Shown here: in pieces, positions 1 through 7,161 of the stretch
How the letters are laid out: every line of letters starts with the position of its first letter
Position numbering within the stretch: position 1 is the stretch's first letter
Translations under genes and position numbers: made by a program
Notes under the pieces: model-generated
The model's database searches: none
Told to the model about the DNA's origin: nothing
The model's input: the letters and a program-made list of their open reading frames with translations, nothing else
Source of the DNA: an uncultured Lachnospiraceae bacterium
GTDB taxonomy: Bacteria; Bacillota; Clostridia; Lachnospirales; Lachnospiraceae
DNA: 44,083 nt
Assembly (NCBI GenBank): GCA_947628705.1
Contig: CANRAZ010000013.1
Location: 1 to 44,083, forward strand
Direction of reading: 5' to 3'

Positions 1-46
1 ATTAAAATGCAATATATTGCGCATAAAAATAAATAAGGAGCAGAAT

Positions 47-148
47 ATGGTGATCAATAAGTCTGTACAGGAAAATTTTATTATGCAGGAGCTGGCGCGC
101 CGCCTGAAGCAGTACCGGATCTCCTATCCGATGACATGTGAAAAATAA
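47..148 (+). pseudogene. Remnant of an XRE-family regulator (N-terminal stub)
   Basis: A 33-codon reading frame begins with ATG behind an AAGGAG ribosome site at 35-40. Its product contains LARRLKQYRISYPMT, which resembles the first helix and turn of Cro/C1-type (XRE) helix-turn-helix domains, where the next residues are usually QEELA. Here the frame ends at TAA within a few codons, and the following bases do not continue such a domain in any frame I read. I infer a truncated, non-functional regulator gene. A genuine small protein cannot be excluded. The stub suggests past rearrangement at this end of the window. Confidence 0.5.
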
Positions 149-210
149 GGCGTTATCTCTGCATTGGCTGTTTATGGGGAAGACAAAAATCTCATATCAA
201 CACAGTATTT

Positions 211-252
211 AAAACGCTGCTCAATCTTAAGAAGAGATTGGGCAGCGTTTTC
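211..252 (-). terminator. Bidirectional intrinsic terminator after the left-edge unknown gene
   Basis: A 17-bp arm AAAACGCTGCTCAATCT (211-227) pairs with AGATTGGGCAGCGTTTT (235-251), with one G-U wobble and a 7-base loop. The arms are flanked by A and T runs, so it can work in both directions. It lies directly downstream of the minus-strand gene ending at 276. Confidence 0.8.
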
Positions 253-275
253 ATGATCAGTAGGTTATAAAACTT

Positions 276-1484
276 TTACTTATTGCCATCCGGCAACACT
301 ACAACGCCCTGCATATTAACTACAGAACCGTCACCGGATTTCATGCTGATCAGGTTCGTGATACAGTTAAGAGCCTTTTGAGATGCTTTCAAACCGTTCA
401 GGTCAATGACGGTTCCGTCCACAGGCGATATTTCATATTCTTTGAATCCGCTTTCCCCATTGTCGGTTATGGTAGAGCTGCATAAGCTTGCACAACATCC
501 GTCGCCAAGCTTAGCAATTATCATCGACAAAGCCCTGAATGTAAGCTCTGAACCTGAAAGGTCAAAGTCGCTTCCGTCAGTCATTCTGCCAATATTCAGA
601 TAAGCGTGATTTTCGCTTTTCAGAATCTTGCAGCCCTGAAACGATATGTCACAGCCGTCTCCAATGGAGGATAACATGTTTGCAAAAGCCTCTTCACTGA
701 TAACTGCTCCCTGCATATTGGTGCTGTACCCGTCGAAGCTCTTTCTGTCCAAACTGCTGTGGTTAGCAGCTTCATCTGCATCACGGTGCGCCGTCATCTG
801 CTCGTAAGTCATGTCATCCAAAGCTGAATAACTTTCGTTATCCGAAGCAGGAAACATTGTCTGCTCTGCATGCATTGCAGTAAATGCAAACGTTGCATAT
901 TCACAGTCTCCGGTGTTAAAAGGGATCTCATATACTCTGATAAGATGACCGTTAGGCATCTTTTTGCTTATGAGCGGCTTATAGGAGCTTCTTTCTATTT
1001 GGTAAACGAACCGCTCCTGATATTCTGCATCCGTATATGCTTCTTCCCTATGCAGAATAACTGAAAAACGGCTTGTAGCGTCATCTGTGGAATTGTAGCC
1101 TCCGTGCAATTCGAAACGAAAAACGCCGTTAAAGTCCCTGCCAAGCTTTCTGGTGGACATGATTTCAGTCCATGACCAGTGCCAATCTCCAATGGTAAAG
1201 CTTTCTACGCTGTTGCCGTCTTTATCTGTTGTTATCATGCGTGAGCCGACATTGCTTTCACACGCAGCATTGAAGTGAAAATCTCTTGCATTAAAGTTTA
1301 TAACGTTACTCATTTTTCTGACCTCCGTATTATCTGAGGCCGGGTCACGAGTATCCAGCATTTTAATTGAACAGTCGCTCGTATACTCCGCCCGACCGTT
1401 TTTTACAAGACCTTTTGCCCTTTTAGGGTAAGTAAGACCTATTTGCTGTCCTTGTTCATCAGTTACGATAATGTTTTTTTTCAT
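276..1484 (-). CDS. Modular protein of unknown function with three C-terminal repeats
   Basis: I do not recognise a function for this 402-residue protein. Residues 1-45 form a small basic module with TYPKRAKGLVKNGRAEY, a motif I recall from the N-termini of other Firmicute hypothetical proteins. Residues 58-245 hold a Trp- and aromatic-rich region with FTIGDWHWSWTEI. The C-terminus has three related units of about 40 residues, spaced by about 52, at roughly 252-290, 304-341 and 357-398. Each has a D/N-L/M-x-G start, an AL-type helix and a GDG motif. There is no signal peptide or membrane helix. The 402-residue start has a GGAGGGG ribosome site. Met58 (1311-1313) has its own GGAGGT site, so a 345-residue form is also likely. 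It is flanked by a promoter and a terminator, so it is monocistronic. Confidence 0.75.
   Translation of the reverse strand: MKKNIIVTDEQGQQIGLTYPKRAKGLVKNGRAEYTSDCSIKMLDTRDPASDNTEVRKMSNVINFNARDFHFNAACESNVGSRMITTDKDGNSVESFTIGDWHWSWTEIMSTRKLGRDFNGVFRFELHGGYNSTDDATSRFSVILHREEAYTDAEYQERFVYQIERSSYKPLISKKMPNGHLIRVYEIPFNTGDCEYATFAFTAMHAEQTMFPASDNESYSALDDMTYEQMTAHRDADEAANHSSLDRKSFDGYSTNMQGAVISEEAFANMLSSIGDGCDISFQGCKILKSENHAYLNIGRMTDGSDFDLSGSELTFRALSMIIAKLGDGCCASLCSSTITDNGESGFKEYEISPVDGTVIDLNGLKASQKALNCITNLISMKSGDGSVVNMQGVVVLPDGNK
1311..1326 (-). promoter_or_regulatory. Strong internal ribosome site and second start
   Basis: On the minus strand GGAGGT (1321-1326) sits 7 bases ahead of an in-frame ATG at 1311-1313, codon 58 of the unknown gene. 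Match and spacing are as good as those of the real starts elsewhere in the window. This suggests that the first 57 codons were added to an older gene that began here, or that two protein forms are made. Confidence 0.6.
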
Positions 1485-1635
1485 GGGTGTCTCCCCTCCG
1501 TAACTTAAAGATTTATTTTTTATCCGTCCGCAGCGGCTGAAGCTTTCTACGGTTTCCCATATGCTTCTTGTTTTTTATTATGGGTGTCTCCCCCTGCCGG
1601 GCTTCGTTTTTTGTTATGGGTGTCTTCCCCGCCGG
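1472..1635 (-). repeat. Three copies of a ribosome-site/start cassette in the leader
   Basis: Read on the minus strand, a block of about 30 bases made of a G-rich ribosome site, GACACCCAT and an A-rich run ending AAAAAAC occurs three times: 1472-1500 (the real start, ATG), 1569-1600 and 1606-1635 (both with ATA instead of ATG). The start positions are 97 and 36 bases apart. All three lie downstream of the promoter at 1665-1693 and so within the mRNA leader. They look like successive duplications of the 5' end of the gene. Confidence 0.8.
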
Positions 1636-1664
1636 ATCATAAACTGTTTTATGCTTTGAAGCTT

Positions 1665-1693
1665 ATCGTATATTAATTATAAAATAATGTCAA
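1665..1693 (-). promoter_or_regulatory. Sigma-A promoter of the left-edge unknown gene
   Basis: On the minus strand TTGACA (1688-1693) is followed after exactly 17 bases by TACGAT (1665-1670). The predicted transcript would have a leader of about 170 bases containing all three cassette copies. Confidence 0.8.
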
Positions 1694-1738
1694 GTCTATT
1701 TTATATATCGGCTTCCGACAAGCTTGTGCCAGAGTAAA

Positions 1739-1800
1739 CGCTGATAAAACAGCGGATTTTTACTGCTGCCGGTACTTGGCAGGTGTTTACGCTGTTAACT
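1739..1800 (-). terminator. Nested inverted repeats after aroE, possible terminator
   Basis: The space after aroE contains CGCTG/CAGCG (1739-1743 with 1750-1754), CTGCC/GGCAG and an outer AACAGCG/CGCTGTT pair. On the minus strand the last arm runs into TTTTAT. They could fold into a branched terminator for aroE, but the T run is short. Otherwise nothing else is visible between 1694 and 1811. Confidence 0.35.
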
Positions 1801-1811
1801 GTTTTTCCGGC

Positions 1812-2585
1812 TTAATTCAACTCTTTTTTTATTTCCATGTATACTTTGTTAATAATGTCTTCATCAAATTTCGTTCCGATAAAATGCTCACATGCGTACA
1901 CCGCCTGTGCCACAAGCATTTCGAGACCGTTTACTGCCTTTGCGCCCTTTTGGCTTGCATCTGCAAGAAGCTTTGTGGTTTCAGGATTGTAAATGATGTC
2001 TACCACTGCATCAAGCTTTTTATAAGGCGCGAGGTCGATCGGTGAAGCATCGGCATTCGGGAACATTCCGACCGGAGAGGTGTTTACGATTACATCGGCG
2101 TCGCTGTGTTTTTCGGCTGCTTCGGCATAGGTTATGGTTCCGGGCTCTACCTTGTATTTTACTGTGTAAAATTCGGCAGGGGAGAGCGAATTAAGCGCGG
2201 CTCCGACTGCCATGGCGGCGCCGCCGTTTCCAAGCATAAGAACCTTTTTGCCCGTTATTTCTATATTGTTTTTTTGCAGCGTGTACAGAAAACCGCTGTA
2301 ATCAGTGTTATAGCCGTAAAGCCTTCCGTTTCTGTTTACGATTGTATTTACCGCTCCGATTTTTTCCGCGGCATTGTCAATTTCATCAAGATAAGGGATT
2401 ACCGCTTTTTTGTATGGTATTGTGACATTAATTGCCGCAAAGTCTTTTTCTTCCATGAATTTGTGGAATCCATCCTCATCAAGAGGTATAAGGTCATAAC
2501 TGTAATCGGCAATTTTCTCATGGATTATTTTTGAATAGCTGTGTCCCAGCTTGAAACCGATAAGTCCGTAACGTTTCTTGTCCAT
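1812..2585 (-). CDS. aroE: Shikimate dehydrogenase
   Basis: AroE catalyses NADPH-dependent reduction of 3-dehydroshikimate to shikimate in the cytoplasmic aromatic amino acid pathway. The 257 residues are slightly shorter than the typical 270-290. Visible motifs are the shikimate-binding LGHSYSK (13-19), NVTIPYK with the catalytic lysine near residue 59, GYNTD with the catalytic aspartate near 95, the NADP-binding GNGGAA (119-124), NTSPVGM, and the closing NGLEMLVAQA. The start follows an AGGAG site. It stands alone on the minus strand, divergent from spoIIIAA; no other shikimate-pathway gene is in the window. The identification is secure. Confidence 0.95.
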   Translation of the reverse strand: MDKKRYGLIGFKLGHSYSKIIHEKIADYSYDLIPLDEDGFHKFMEEKDFAAINVTIPYKKAVIPYLDEIDNAAEKIGAVNTIVNRNGRLYGYNTDYSGFLYTLQKNNIEITGKKVLMLGNGGAAMAVGAALNSLSPAEFYTVKYKVEPGTITYAEAAEKHSDADVIVNTSPVGMFPNADASPIDLAPYKKLDAVVDIIYNPETTKLLADASQKGAKAVNGLEMLVAQAVYACEHFIGTKFDEDIINKVYMEIKKELN

Positions 2586-2639
2586 ATATTATTACTCCTG
2601 GGTTTTCTGCGGTTTATAAATTATAATTGTTTTTTTCGG

Positions 2640-2667
2640 ATTATAATTACCGTTCTCCGAATTACAA
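2640..2667 (-). promoter_or_regulatory. Probable sigma-A promoter of aroE
   Basis: On the minus strand TTGTAA (2662-2667) and TATAAT (2640-2645) are 16 bases apart, about 55 bases ahead of the aroE start. The region is AT-rich and has further TATAAT-like words, so the exact choice is uncertain. Confidence 0.5.
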
Positions 2668-2702
2668 TTAAAATGATAAATCATTAACTTTAATTTTGCA
2701 AC

Positions 2703-2730
2703 GAATATTTCAAGACAAGCCTCATATATA
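2703..2730 (+). promoter_or_regulatory. Likely sigma-E promoter of the spoIIIA operon
   Basis: GAATATTT (2703-2710) and CATATATA (2723-2730), 12 bases apart, resemble the -35 (ATATT core) and -10 (CATA core) of mother-cell sigma-E promoters. In Bacillus subtilis the spoIIIA operon is a known sigma-E target. A start of transcription near 2737 fits the spoIIIAA start at 2762 and would exclude an ATG at 2738. Confidence 0.5.
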
Positions 2731-2761
2731 TTACTAAATGTTCAACGGAGGTAACGTATCA

Positions 2762-3676
2762 ATGAATGAATTGGAAACTGTAATGAGAGTTTTGCCGCAG
2801 GCGATTAGAAACGCATTGTCACAGGGAGTAAAAGAAGCGGGCGCCTTAAATGAAATCAGGCTTCGGACAGGCATGCCGATATACTTGAAGTACAAGGCTA
2901 AGGAATATATGCTTGCCACCAACGGTCTAACAGACCAGACAGGCGTTTCGAAGCTTGTGTTTACCGAGGGCATGATGAAAGAGACGGTCGAGTACATAAG
3001 CAATTATTCGCTTTATGCTCTTGAGGAAGAGGTCGGACACGGCTTCATCACCGTGCTTGGCGGCCACAGGGCGGGATTATGCGGACGCACGGTCATTGCA
3101 GACGGAAGAGTTAAGACAATCAGAAACATTTCTTCAATCAATCTAAGAGTCGCACATGAGGTTTTTGGATGTGCAGCCAAGGTGAGCCCATATCTTTTCA
3201 GCAAGGAAAGCTTTGTAAACACGCTGATAGTGAGTCCTCCGGGGGCAGGAAAAACAACTTTGTTAAGGGACACGGTAAGGCTGCTTTCCGAAAAAGGTTA
3301 TACAGTGGGAGTTTCAGATGAGCGTTCCGAGATTGCGGCCATGTATCAGGGGATAATACAGAATAAGCTCGGAACCAGAGTGGACGTGCTTGACGGGTGT
3401 CCGAAAAATCTTGGGATAGAAATGCTCATTCGTTCAATGGCTCCCGATGTTATCGCTGTTGATGAAATCGGGACAAGGGAAGACGTCAGGTCTCTAAAGC
3501 TTGCGGCGGTTTCAGGCTGCAAAGTGATTGCCACAGCTCACGGCACAGGACTTGAGGATGTTAAAAGGAATACCGCGCTGGCAGAGCTTATAGAGCAGGG
3601 ATATTTTAAAAGAGTCGTATGCCTTGCCTTAAAGCCTTCGCCGGGAAGCATTGAGGGAATTTACGGCGATAAGTAA
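2762..3676 (+). CDS. spoIIIAA: Stage III sporulation protein AA, ATPase of the SpoIIIA channel
   Basis: SpoIIIAA is the secretion-type ATPase thought to power the SpoIIIA-SpoIIQ channel between mother cell and forespore. Walker A SPPGAGKTT lies near residues 158-166 and Walker B VIAVDEIG near 230-237; RSMAPD and ATAHG are typical of the secretion ATPase superfamily. The length is 304 residues, close to the B. subtilis protein. I chose ATG 2762, which has GGAGGT 9 bases upstream; an in-frame ATG at 2738 has no ribosome site of its own and would place that GGAGGT inside the coding region. It is the first gene of the eight-gene operon. Confidence 0.95.
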   Translation: MNELETVMRVLPQAIRNALSQGVKEAGALNEIRLRTGMPIYLKYKAKEYMLATNGLTDQTGVSKLVFTEGMMKETVEYISNYSLYALEEEVGHGFITVLGGHRAGLCGRTVIADGRVKTIRNISSINLRVAHEVFGCAAKVSPYLFSKESFVNTLIVSPPGAGKTTLLRDTVRLLSEKGYTVGVSDERSEIAAMYQGIIQNKLGTRVDVLDGCPKNLGIEMLIRSMAPDVIAVDEIGTREDVRSLKLAAVSGCKVIATAHGTGLEDVKRNTALAELIEQGYFKRVVCLALKPSPGSIEGIYGDK

Positions 3677-3720
3677 ATTATATTTTGAACTGGCAGAAAA
3701 AATATAAATTTTTAGGATAC

Positions 3721-3779
3721 AACTGAAATGCTTGCAAACGCACAGGAATAAAATTGAAATGCTTGCAAGCGCACAGAAA
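3721..3779 (+). repeat. Two tandem 28-bp units ahead of spoIIIAB
   Basis: Units at 3721-3748 and 3752-3779 share GAAATGCTTGCAA followed by a CGCACAG stretch and differ at a few positions. Their period is 31 bases. The second copy ends just before the spoIIIAB ribosome site. They look like a recent local duplication. The rest of 3677-3796 shows no other feature. Confidence 0.75.
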
Positions 3780-3784
3780 AATCG

Positions 3785-3799
3785 GGAGGTGGTTTTATA
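3785..3799 (+). promoter_or_regulatory. Ribosome site placing an AUA start for spoIIIAB
   Basis: GGAGG (3785-3789) lies 7 bases ahead of ATA (3797-3799). In this frame there is a stop at 3755, and no ATG, GTG or TTG occurs between it and ATG 3854. The AUA is therefore the only well-placed start that includes the conserved N-terminal helix. Confidence 0.6.
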
Positions 3800-4312
3800 A
3801 AGCTTATCGGAGGAATACTTGTAATCATTTCCTGTTCATATATCGGCTTTTTTATGGGATATGTCCTGAAAAGACGCAGGTCCCTGCTGGTTCAGCTGAC
3901 GGACTGCGTGATTGTTATAAAGGCCAGAATCAGGCATGAAAGAATGCCTCTTCCGGAGGTGCTTGCCGAAGCGGGAGGGGGCAGAAAAGGAATTATCGGG
4001 AATTTGTTTGCTTCAATAGGCAGGAGGCTGTCTGAATATTGCGGTATTTCCGCGGCGGAGGTCTGGCGTGACGAGGCGGAAAAAGCATTAAAGGGCACAG
4101 AGCTTACGGAGGAGGATATAAAGGCTTTTGAGCGGCTGGGGAGCAGTATCGGCACGGCAGATTCGGACATGCAGGAGGAAGTGTTAAATGTTTACTTAGC
4201 GGAGCTTAAAAACAATTTAGAAGCGCTTGAAGAGGAAATAAGGCAAAAAACCGGGTTTTATAGAATGATGGGAGTGCTTGCAGGAATTTTCGTTACCGTA
4301 ATTCTGTTATAG
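3797..4312 (+). CDS. spoIIIAB: Stage III sporulation protein AB, apparent AUA start
   Basis: SpoIIIAB is a membrane-anchored protein of the SpoIIIA complex, related in fold to type II secretion inner-membrane proteins. From ATA 3797 the product has 171 residues, the same length as I recall for B. subtilis SpoIIIAB, and opens with KLIGGILVIISCSYIGFF, the expected N-terminal helix. A second hydrophobic helix closes the protein (GVLAGIFVTVILL). The middle is helical and charged, with MPLPEVL and DLxxF-like segments. Starting at the first ATG (3854) would remove most of the first helix. The gene is intact otherwise and sits between spoIIIAA and spoIIIAC. Confidence 0.85.
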   Translation: MKLIGGILVIISCSYIGFFMGYVLKRRRSLLVQLTDCVIVIKARIRHERMPLPEVLAEAGGGRKGIIGNLFASIGRRLSEYCGISAAEVWRDEAEKALKGTELTEEDIKAFERLGSSIGTADSDMQEEVLNVYLAELKNNLEALEEEIRQKTGFYRMMGVLAGIFVTVILL

Positions 4313-4334
4313 GCGCGCCCAAGTCGGAGGGAAT

Positions 4335-4529
4335 ATGACAATTTCCATTATATATAAAATTGCTGCGGTCGGGATTTTGGTATCGGTTCTGGGACAGGTT
4401 CTGAAGCATTCCGGCAGAGAGGATCAGGCTTTCCTTGCAAGTCTGGCAGGTCTTGTACTGGTACTTTACTGGGTGGTACCGCTTATTGCAGAATTGTTCA
4501 ATACGATTGAAACCCTGTTCGGATTATGA
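4335..4529 (+). CDS. spoIIIAC: Stage III sporulation protein AC
   Basis: A 64-residue protein with two membrane helices, the usual length for SpoIIIAC, a small membrane component of the SpoIIIA channel apparatus. The conserved stretch LKHSGREDQAFLASLAGL links the helices. The start has a CGGAGGG site. Its TGA overlaps the spoIIIAD ATG as ATGA, suggesting translational coupling. Confidence 0.93.
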   Translation: MTISIIYKIAAVGILVSVLGQVLKHSGREDQAFLASLAGLVLVLYWVVPLIAELFNTIETLFGL

Positions 4530-4900
4530 TTAGGGCGGCAGTGACGGGACTTATAGCGGCAATAATCTGCATACAGCTTTCAAAGGATAACAGGGAATTT
4601 GCGTTTATAGTAGCGCTTGCGGCAGGACTCTATATACTGGGCTACGGGATTATCCGGCTCGGAGAAGTGGTGGACAGTATAAATCTTGTGCTGAATGAAG
4701 TGGGTCTTGATGCAGGCTATGTAAATATACTTTTGAAATGTATCGGCATAACCTATTTGGGGGAGTTTGCATCAAGCCTCTGCAAGGATGCAGGACATGC
4801 TTCCATCGGAGAACAGATAGAGATGGTGGCAAAGCTGTCCATACTTGCACTCAGCATGCCGGTGCTGACGTCTTTAATCGAGATAATTTACGGAATGTGA
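4526..4900 (+). CDS. spoIIIAD: Stage III sporulation protein AD
   Basis: A 124-residue polytopic membrane protein of the SpoIIIA apparatus with the typical LSKDNREFAFIVALAAGL and GITYLGEFASSLCKDAG segments. SpoIIIAC and SpoIIIAD are related small membrane proteins often compared with export-gate components. It overlaps spoIIIAC by 4 bases. The 114 bases between it and spoIIIAE hold no gene that I can support. Confidence 0.93.
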   Translation: MIRAAVTGLIAAIICIQLSKDNREFAFIVALAAGLYILGYGIIRLGEVVDSINLVLNEVGLDAGYVNILLKCIGITYLGEFASSLCKDAGHASIGEQIEMVAKLSILALSMPVLTSLIEIIYGM

Positions 4901-5014
4901 AATTGTTTTGCAAAGCGTGCCGAATAAAAGCATGGCGTGACGGCGGCAGGCATTATGCGGAAAATTGGCGTAAGGCGGAAAAATTCGGAAAGCGTAATAA
5001 AATAGAGGTGCGGA

Positions 5015-6190
5015 ATGCAGGCTTTAAAACGGTGCGGAAAAGTAAAGATAATACTTGTGTTTATAATATTAACGGCATCTTTACAATCTGCTGTTTCCGT
5101 AGCCTGTGCCGACACGGACGCCGTAAATGATATGCCGTATGACACGATAAACGACATCAACAGTGAAATGGATTATTCCGAAATTGATGAATGGACGGGC
5201 AAAAACCCTGTTATCGGCAGAAAATTTACGGACTACATAAATGCTCTGCTGTCGGGCAGCGAGGAGTTTTCGGTGAGAGGGATTTTGAGCAGCATATTAA
5301 GCTCTTGTCTTGCCGGAGCCGAAGAGGATTACGGAGTTTTTTCATCGGTTTTTCTCATTATGAGCCTCGCGGCGATTTTTACGGCTTTTACGTCAGCAAT
5401 AAAAAATAATCACGTGGCTGAAATGGGCTTTTACCTGACTTATATGCTGACGGTAAGCGTCCTTTCTTCGGCATATATCGGGATTGCCGCTACGGCAAAG
5501 GAGCTGCTTGCGACAATAGTTGAGTTTATGAATCTGCTCACTCCTGCCTATATGATGGGAATGGCGTTTTGCGCAGGAAGCGGAAGCGCTGCGGCAATGT
5601 ATGAAATAAGTCTTGTTGTCATTGCCATTGCCGACGGGATAATACTCAATTATATTTTTCCGTTAATAAACATATATCTGATGCTTGCCGTTGCAAACCA
5701 TGTTACAAGAAGAGCAATGTTTTCAAAAATGGCGGAGCTGGTTAATATGTCGGTCAAGTGGATTAATAAGACGATTCTGACTTTCGTAGTCGGGCTGAGT
5801 GCGATTCAGAGCATGGTGGCTCCCGGAGTTGACCAGTTAAAGAGAAGCCTGCTCGCGAAGGCTTCAGGAATGATTCCGATTGTAGGAAATATTGTGAGCG
5901 GAATGACTGAAACCGTTCTTGGAGCCGGCGTGGTTCTGAAAAATGTAATAGGCGCAGCCGGAGTGATTGCAATTATTTTTCTGTGCGCCGCGCCGCTGTC
6001 TAAAATTGCCGTAATGCAGATTGCGGTCAGATTTTCGGGAGCCGTCATTGAGCCGGTTGTAGACGCAAGGCTTACCGACGTCATCACGGACACTGCAAAG
6101 GCTGTTTCACTGCTGTTTGAAACGGCTCTTGTTTCGGCATTTTTGTTTATACTGGTGATAGTGATATTAGCGGTAGGAACCGGATTATGA
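5015..6190 (+). CDS. spoIIIAE: Stage III sporulation protein AE
   Basis: A 391-residue membrane protein, usual for SpoIIIAE. A signal-like N-terminus (residues 1-32) precedes an acidic extracytoplasmic segment, then about seven hydrophobic segments from residue 110 on. NLLTPAYMMGMAF, GLSAIQSM and AKASGMIPIVGNIVSGMTETVLGAG are recognisable family stretches. It is part of the membrane platform of the sporulation channel. The start has AGAGGTG 5-9 bases upstream. It lies in operon with spoIIIAD and spoIIIAF. Confidence 0.94.
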   Translation: MQALKRCGKVKIILVFIILTASLQSAVSVACADTDAVNDMPYDTINDINSEMDYSEIDEWTGKNPVIGRKFTDYINALLSGSEEFSVRGILSSILSSCLAGAEEDYGVFSSVFLIMSLAAIFTAFTSAIKNNHVAEMGFYLTYMLTVSVLSSAYIGIAATAKELLATIVEFMNLLTPAYMMGMAFCAGSGSAAAMYEISLVVIAIADGIILNYIFPLINIYLMLAVANHVTRRAMFSKMAELVNMSVKWINKTILTFVVGLSAIQSMVAPGVDQLKRSLLAKASGMIPIVGNIVSGMTETVLGAGVVLKNVIGAAGVIAIIFLCAAPLSKIAVMQIAVRFSGAVIEPVVDARLTDVITDTAKAVSLLFETALVSAFLFILVIVILAVGTGL

Positions 6191-6245
6191 TGACGGAAAA
6201 CAGATTGCATATATGCAGGCTGACTCCGTTTTAGACAGGGATAGC

Positions 6246-6731
6246 ATGAGTATGGAAAAAATAACTCTTTTTGCACAGAATTTAGTCGTGATAGTGATAA
6301 TCGTTTCGGCTCTTTTGAATCTTACGACGGGCGAAAAATATGATAAATATCTGAGGTTTGTGGTAGGGCTGATGATAGTTTTTTATACCGTTTCAACCCT
6401 GATGGGATTTGCGGCTGATTTGAATATAACGGATTTCAGTGTTGAAACGGGTACGGACGGCGGCGTGTCCCTTGAGGAAACGGAGCGGAAAAGGGATGAA
6501 ATGATTAACCGTTCAGTGCTCAGCTCCTATGAGACCAGCATACTTTATTCGCTGAAGGCGTCGGGATATGACGCTACCAGAGTGGTATGCAGCTATGAGG
6601 ACGGCAGCTTAAGCGTGACTTTTTTTGCCGCCACCTCCAATAATCTGGCAGGCATAAAAAAGTACATTAATGACTTCTATCACGTTGAAAGTTCGCATAT
6701 ATATGGCTATACGGAGGCAGAGGATGAGTGA
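6246..6731 (+). CDS. spoIIIAF: Stage III sporulation protein AF
   Basis: SpoIIIAF has two N-terminal membrane helices and a ring-building-type domain exposed between the two membranes of the developing spore. Here the helices cover roughly residues 8-26 and 35-55 (MSMEK start) and the rest is soluble. I chose ATG 6246 (161 residues) because AGGGAT lies just upstream and the family usually begins close to the first helix. ATG 6252 is nearly as good; ATG 6213 has no ribosome site. It overlaps spoIIIAG by 8 bases. Confidence 0.88.
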   Translation: MSMEKITLFAQNLVVIVIIVSALLNLTTGEKYDKYLRFVVGLMIVFYTVSTLMGFAADLNITDFSVETGTDGGVSLEETERKRDEMINRSVLSSYETSILYSLKASGYDATRVVCSYEDGSLSVTFFAATSNNLAGIKKYINDFYHVESSHIYGYTEAEDE

Positions 6732-7161
6732 ATGGACAAATAAACTTAAGGAAAACCTAAACCCGGGAATAATAATTATGCTTGCTGCGGGAATAATGCT
6801 GCTGCTTATGTCATGCTCGGCAGAAAAGCAGAGCTCCGGCACAGGGAGCAAAACGTCGCTCGGCTATAAAAGCAGCGTCGGTAAAAGCAGTGTAAGCTCC
6901 GCAGAGCCCTCAGATGAGACAGAGCTGGTCTCTTACTACGAAACCAAGCTCAAAAATCTGCTTTCAGAGGTTGAAGGCATAGGAGAGGTCAGAGTCATGC
7001 TTTCGCCTGAGATGAACGGAGCCTGCATTTTGTGCGAGGGTGCAGGGAATACCGAAATCAAAAGCGAGATTACAGAGATCTGTAAATCTGTTTTTGATAT
7101 ACCTGCACATAAGGTTCAGATTTATAAAATTAAAAAGGAGAGTAGCAATGACGGACAGTAA
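6724..7161 (+). CDS. spoIIIAG: Stage III sporulation protein AG
   Basis: SpoIIIAG forms a large ring in the intermembrane space of the feeding tube. This version has 145 residues: a short cytoplasmic start, one membrane helix (about 15-30), a Ser-rich linker, and a compact ring-building domain from about 65 with KNLLSEVEGIGEVRVMLSP. ATG 6724 has CGGAGG 5 bases upstream. The helix ends in LLLMSCS, which resembles a lipobox with a cysteine, unusual for this family. It is shorter than B. subtilis SpoIIIAG because of a short linker and C-terminus. It overlaps spoIIIAH by 14 bases. Confidence 0.9.
   Translation: MSEWTNKLKENLNPGIIIMLAAGIMLLLMSCSAEKQSSGTGSKTSLGYKSSVGKSSVSSAEPSDETELVSYYETKLKNLLSEVEGIGEVRVMLSPEMNGACILCEGAGNTEIKSEITEICKSVFDIPAHKVQIYKIKKESSNDGQ

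Noticed and set aside
2106-2534. A 142-codon plus-strand frame
   Set aside because: It is antisense to aroE, which has complete catalytic motifs; no ribosome site.
4738-5130. A 130-codon frame bridging spoIIIAD and spoIIIAE
   Set aside because: It overlaps both sporulation genes in another frame and has no ribosome site or recognisable domain.
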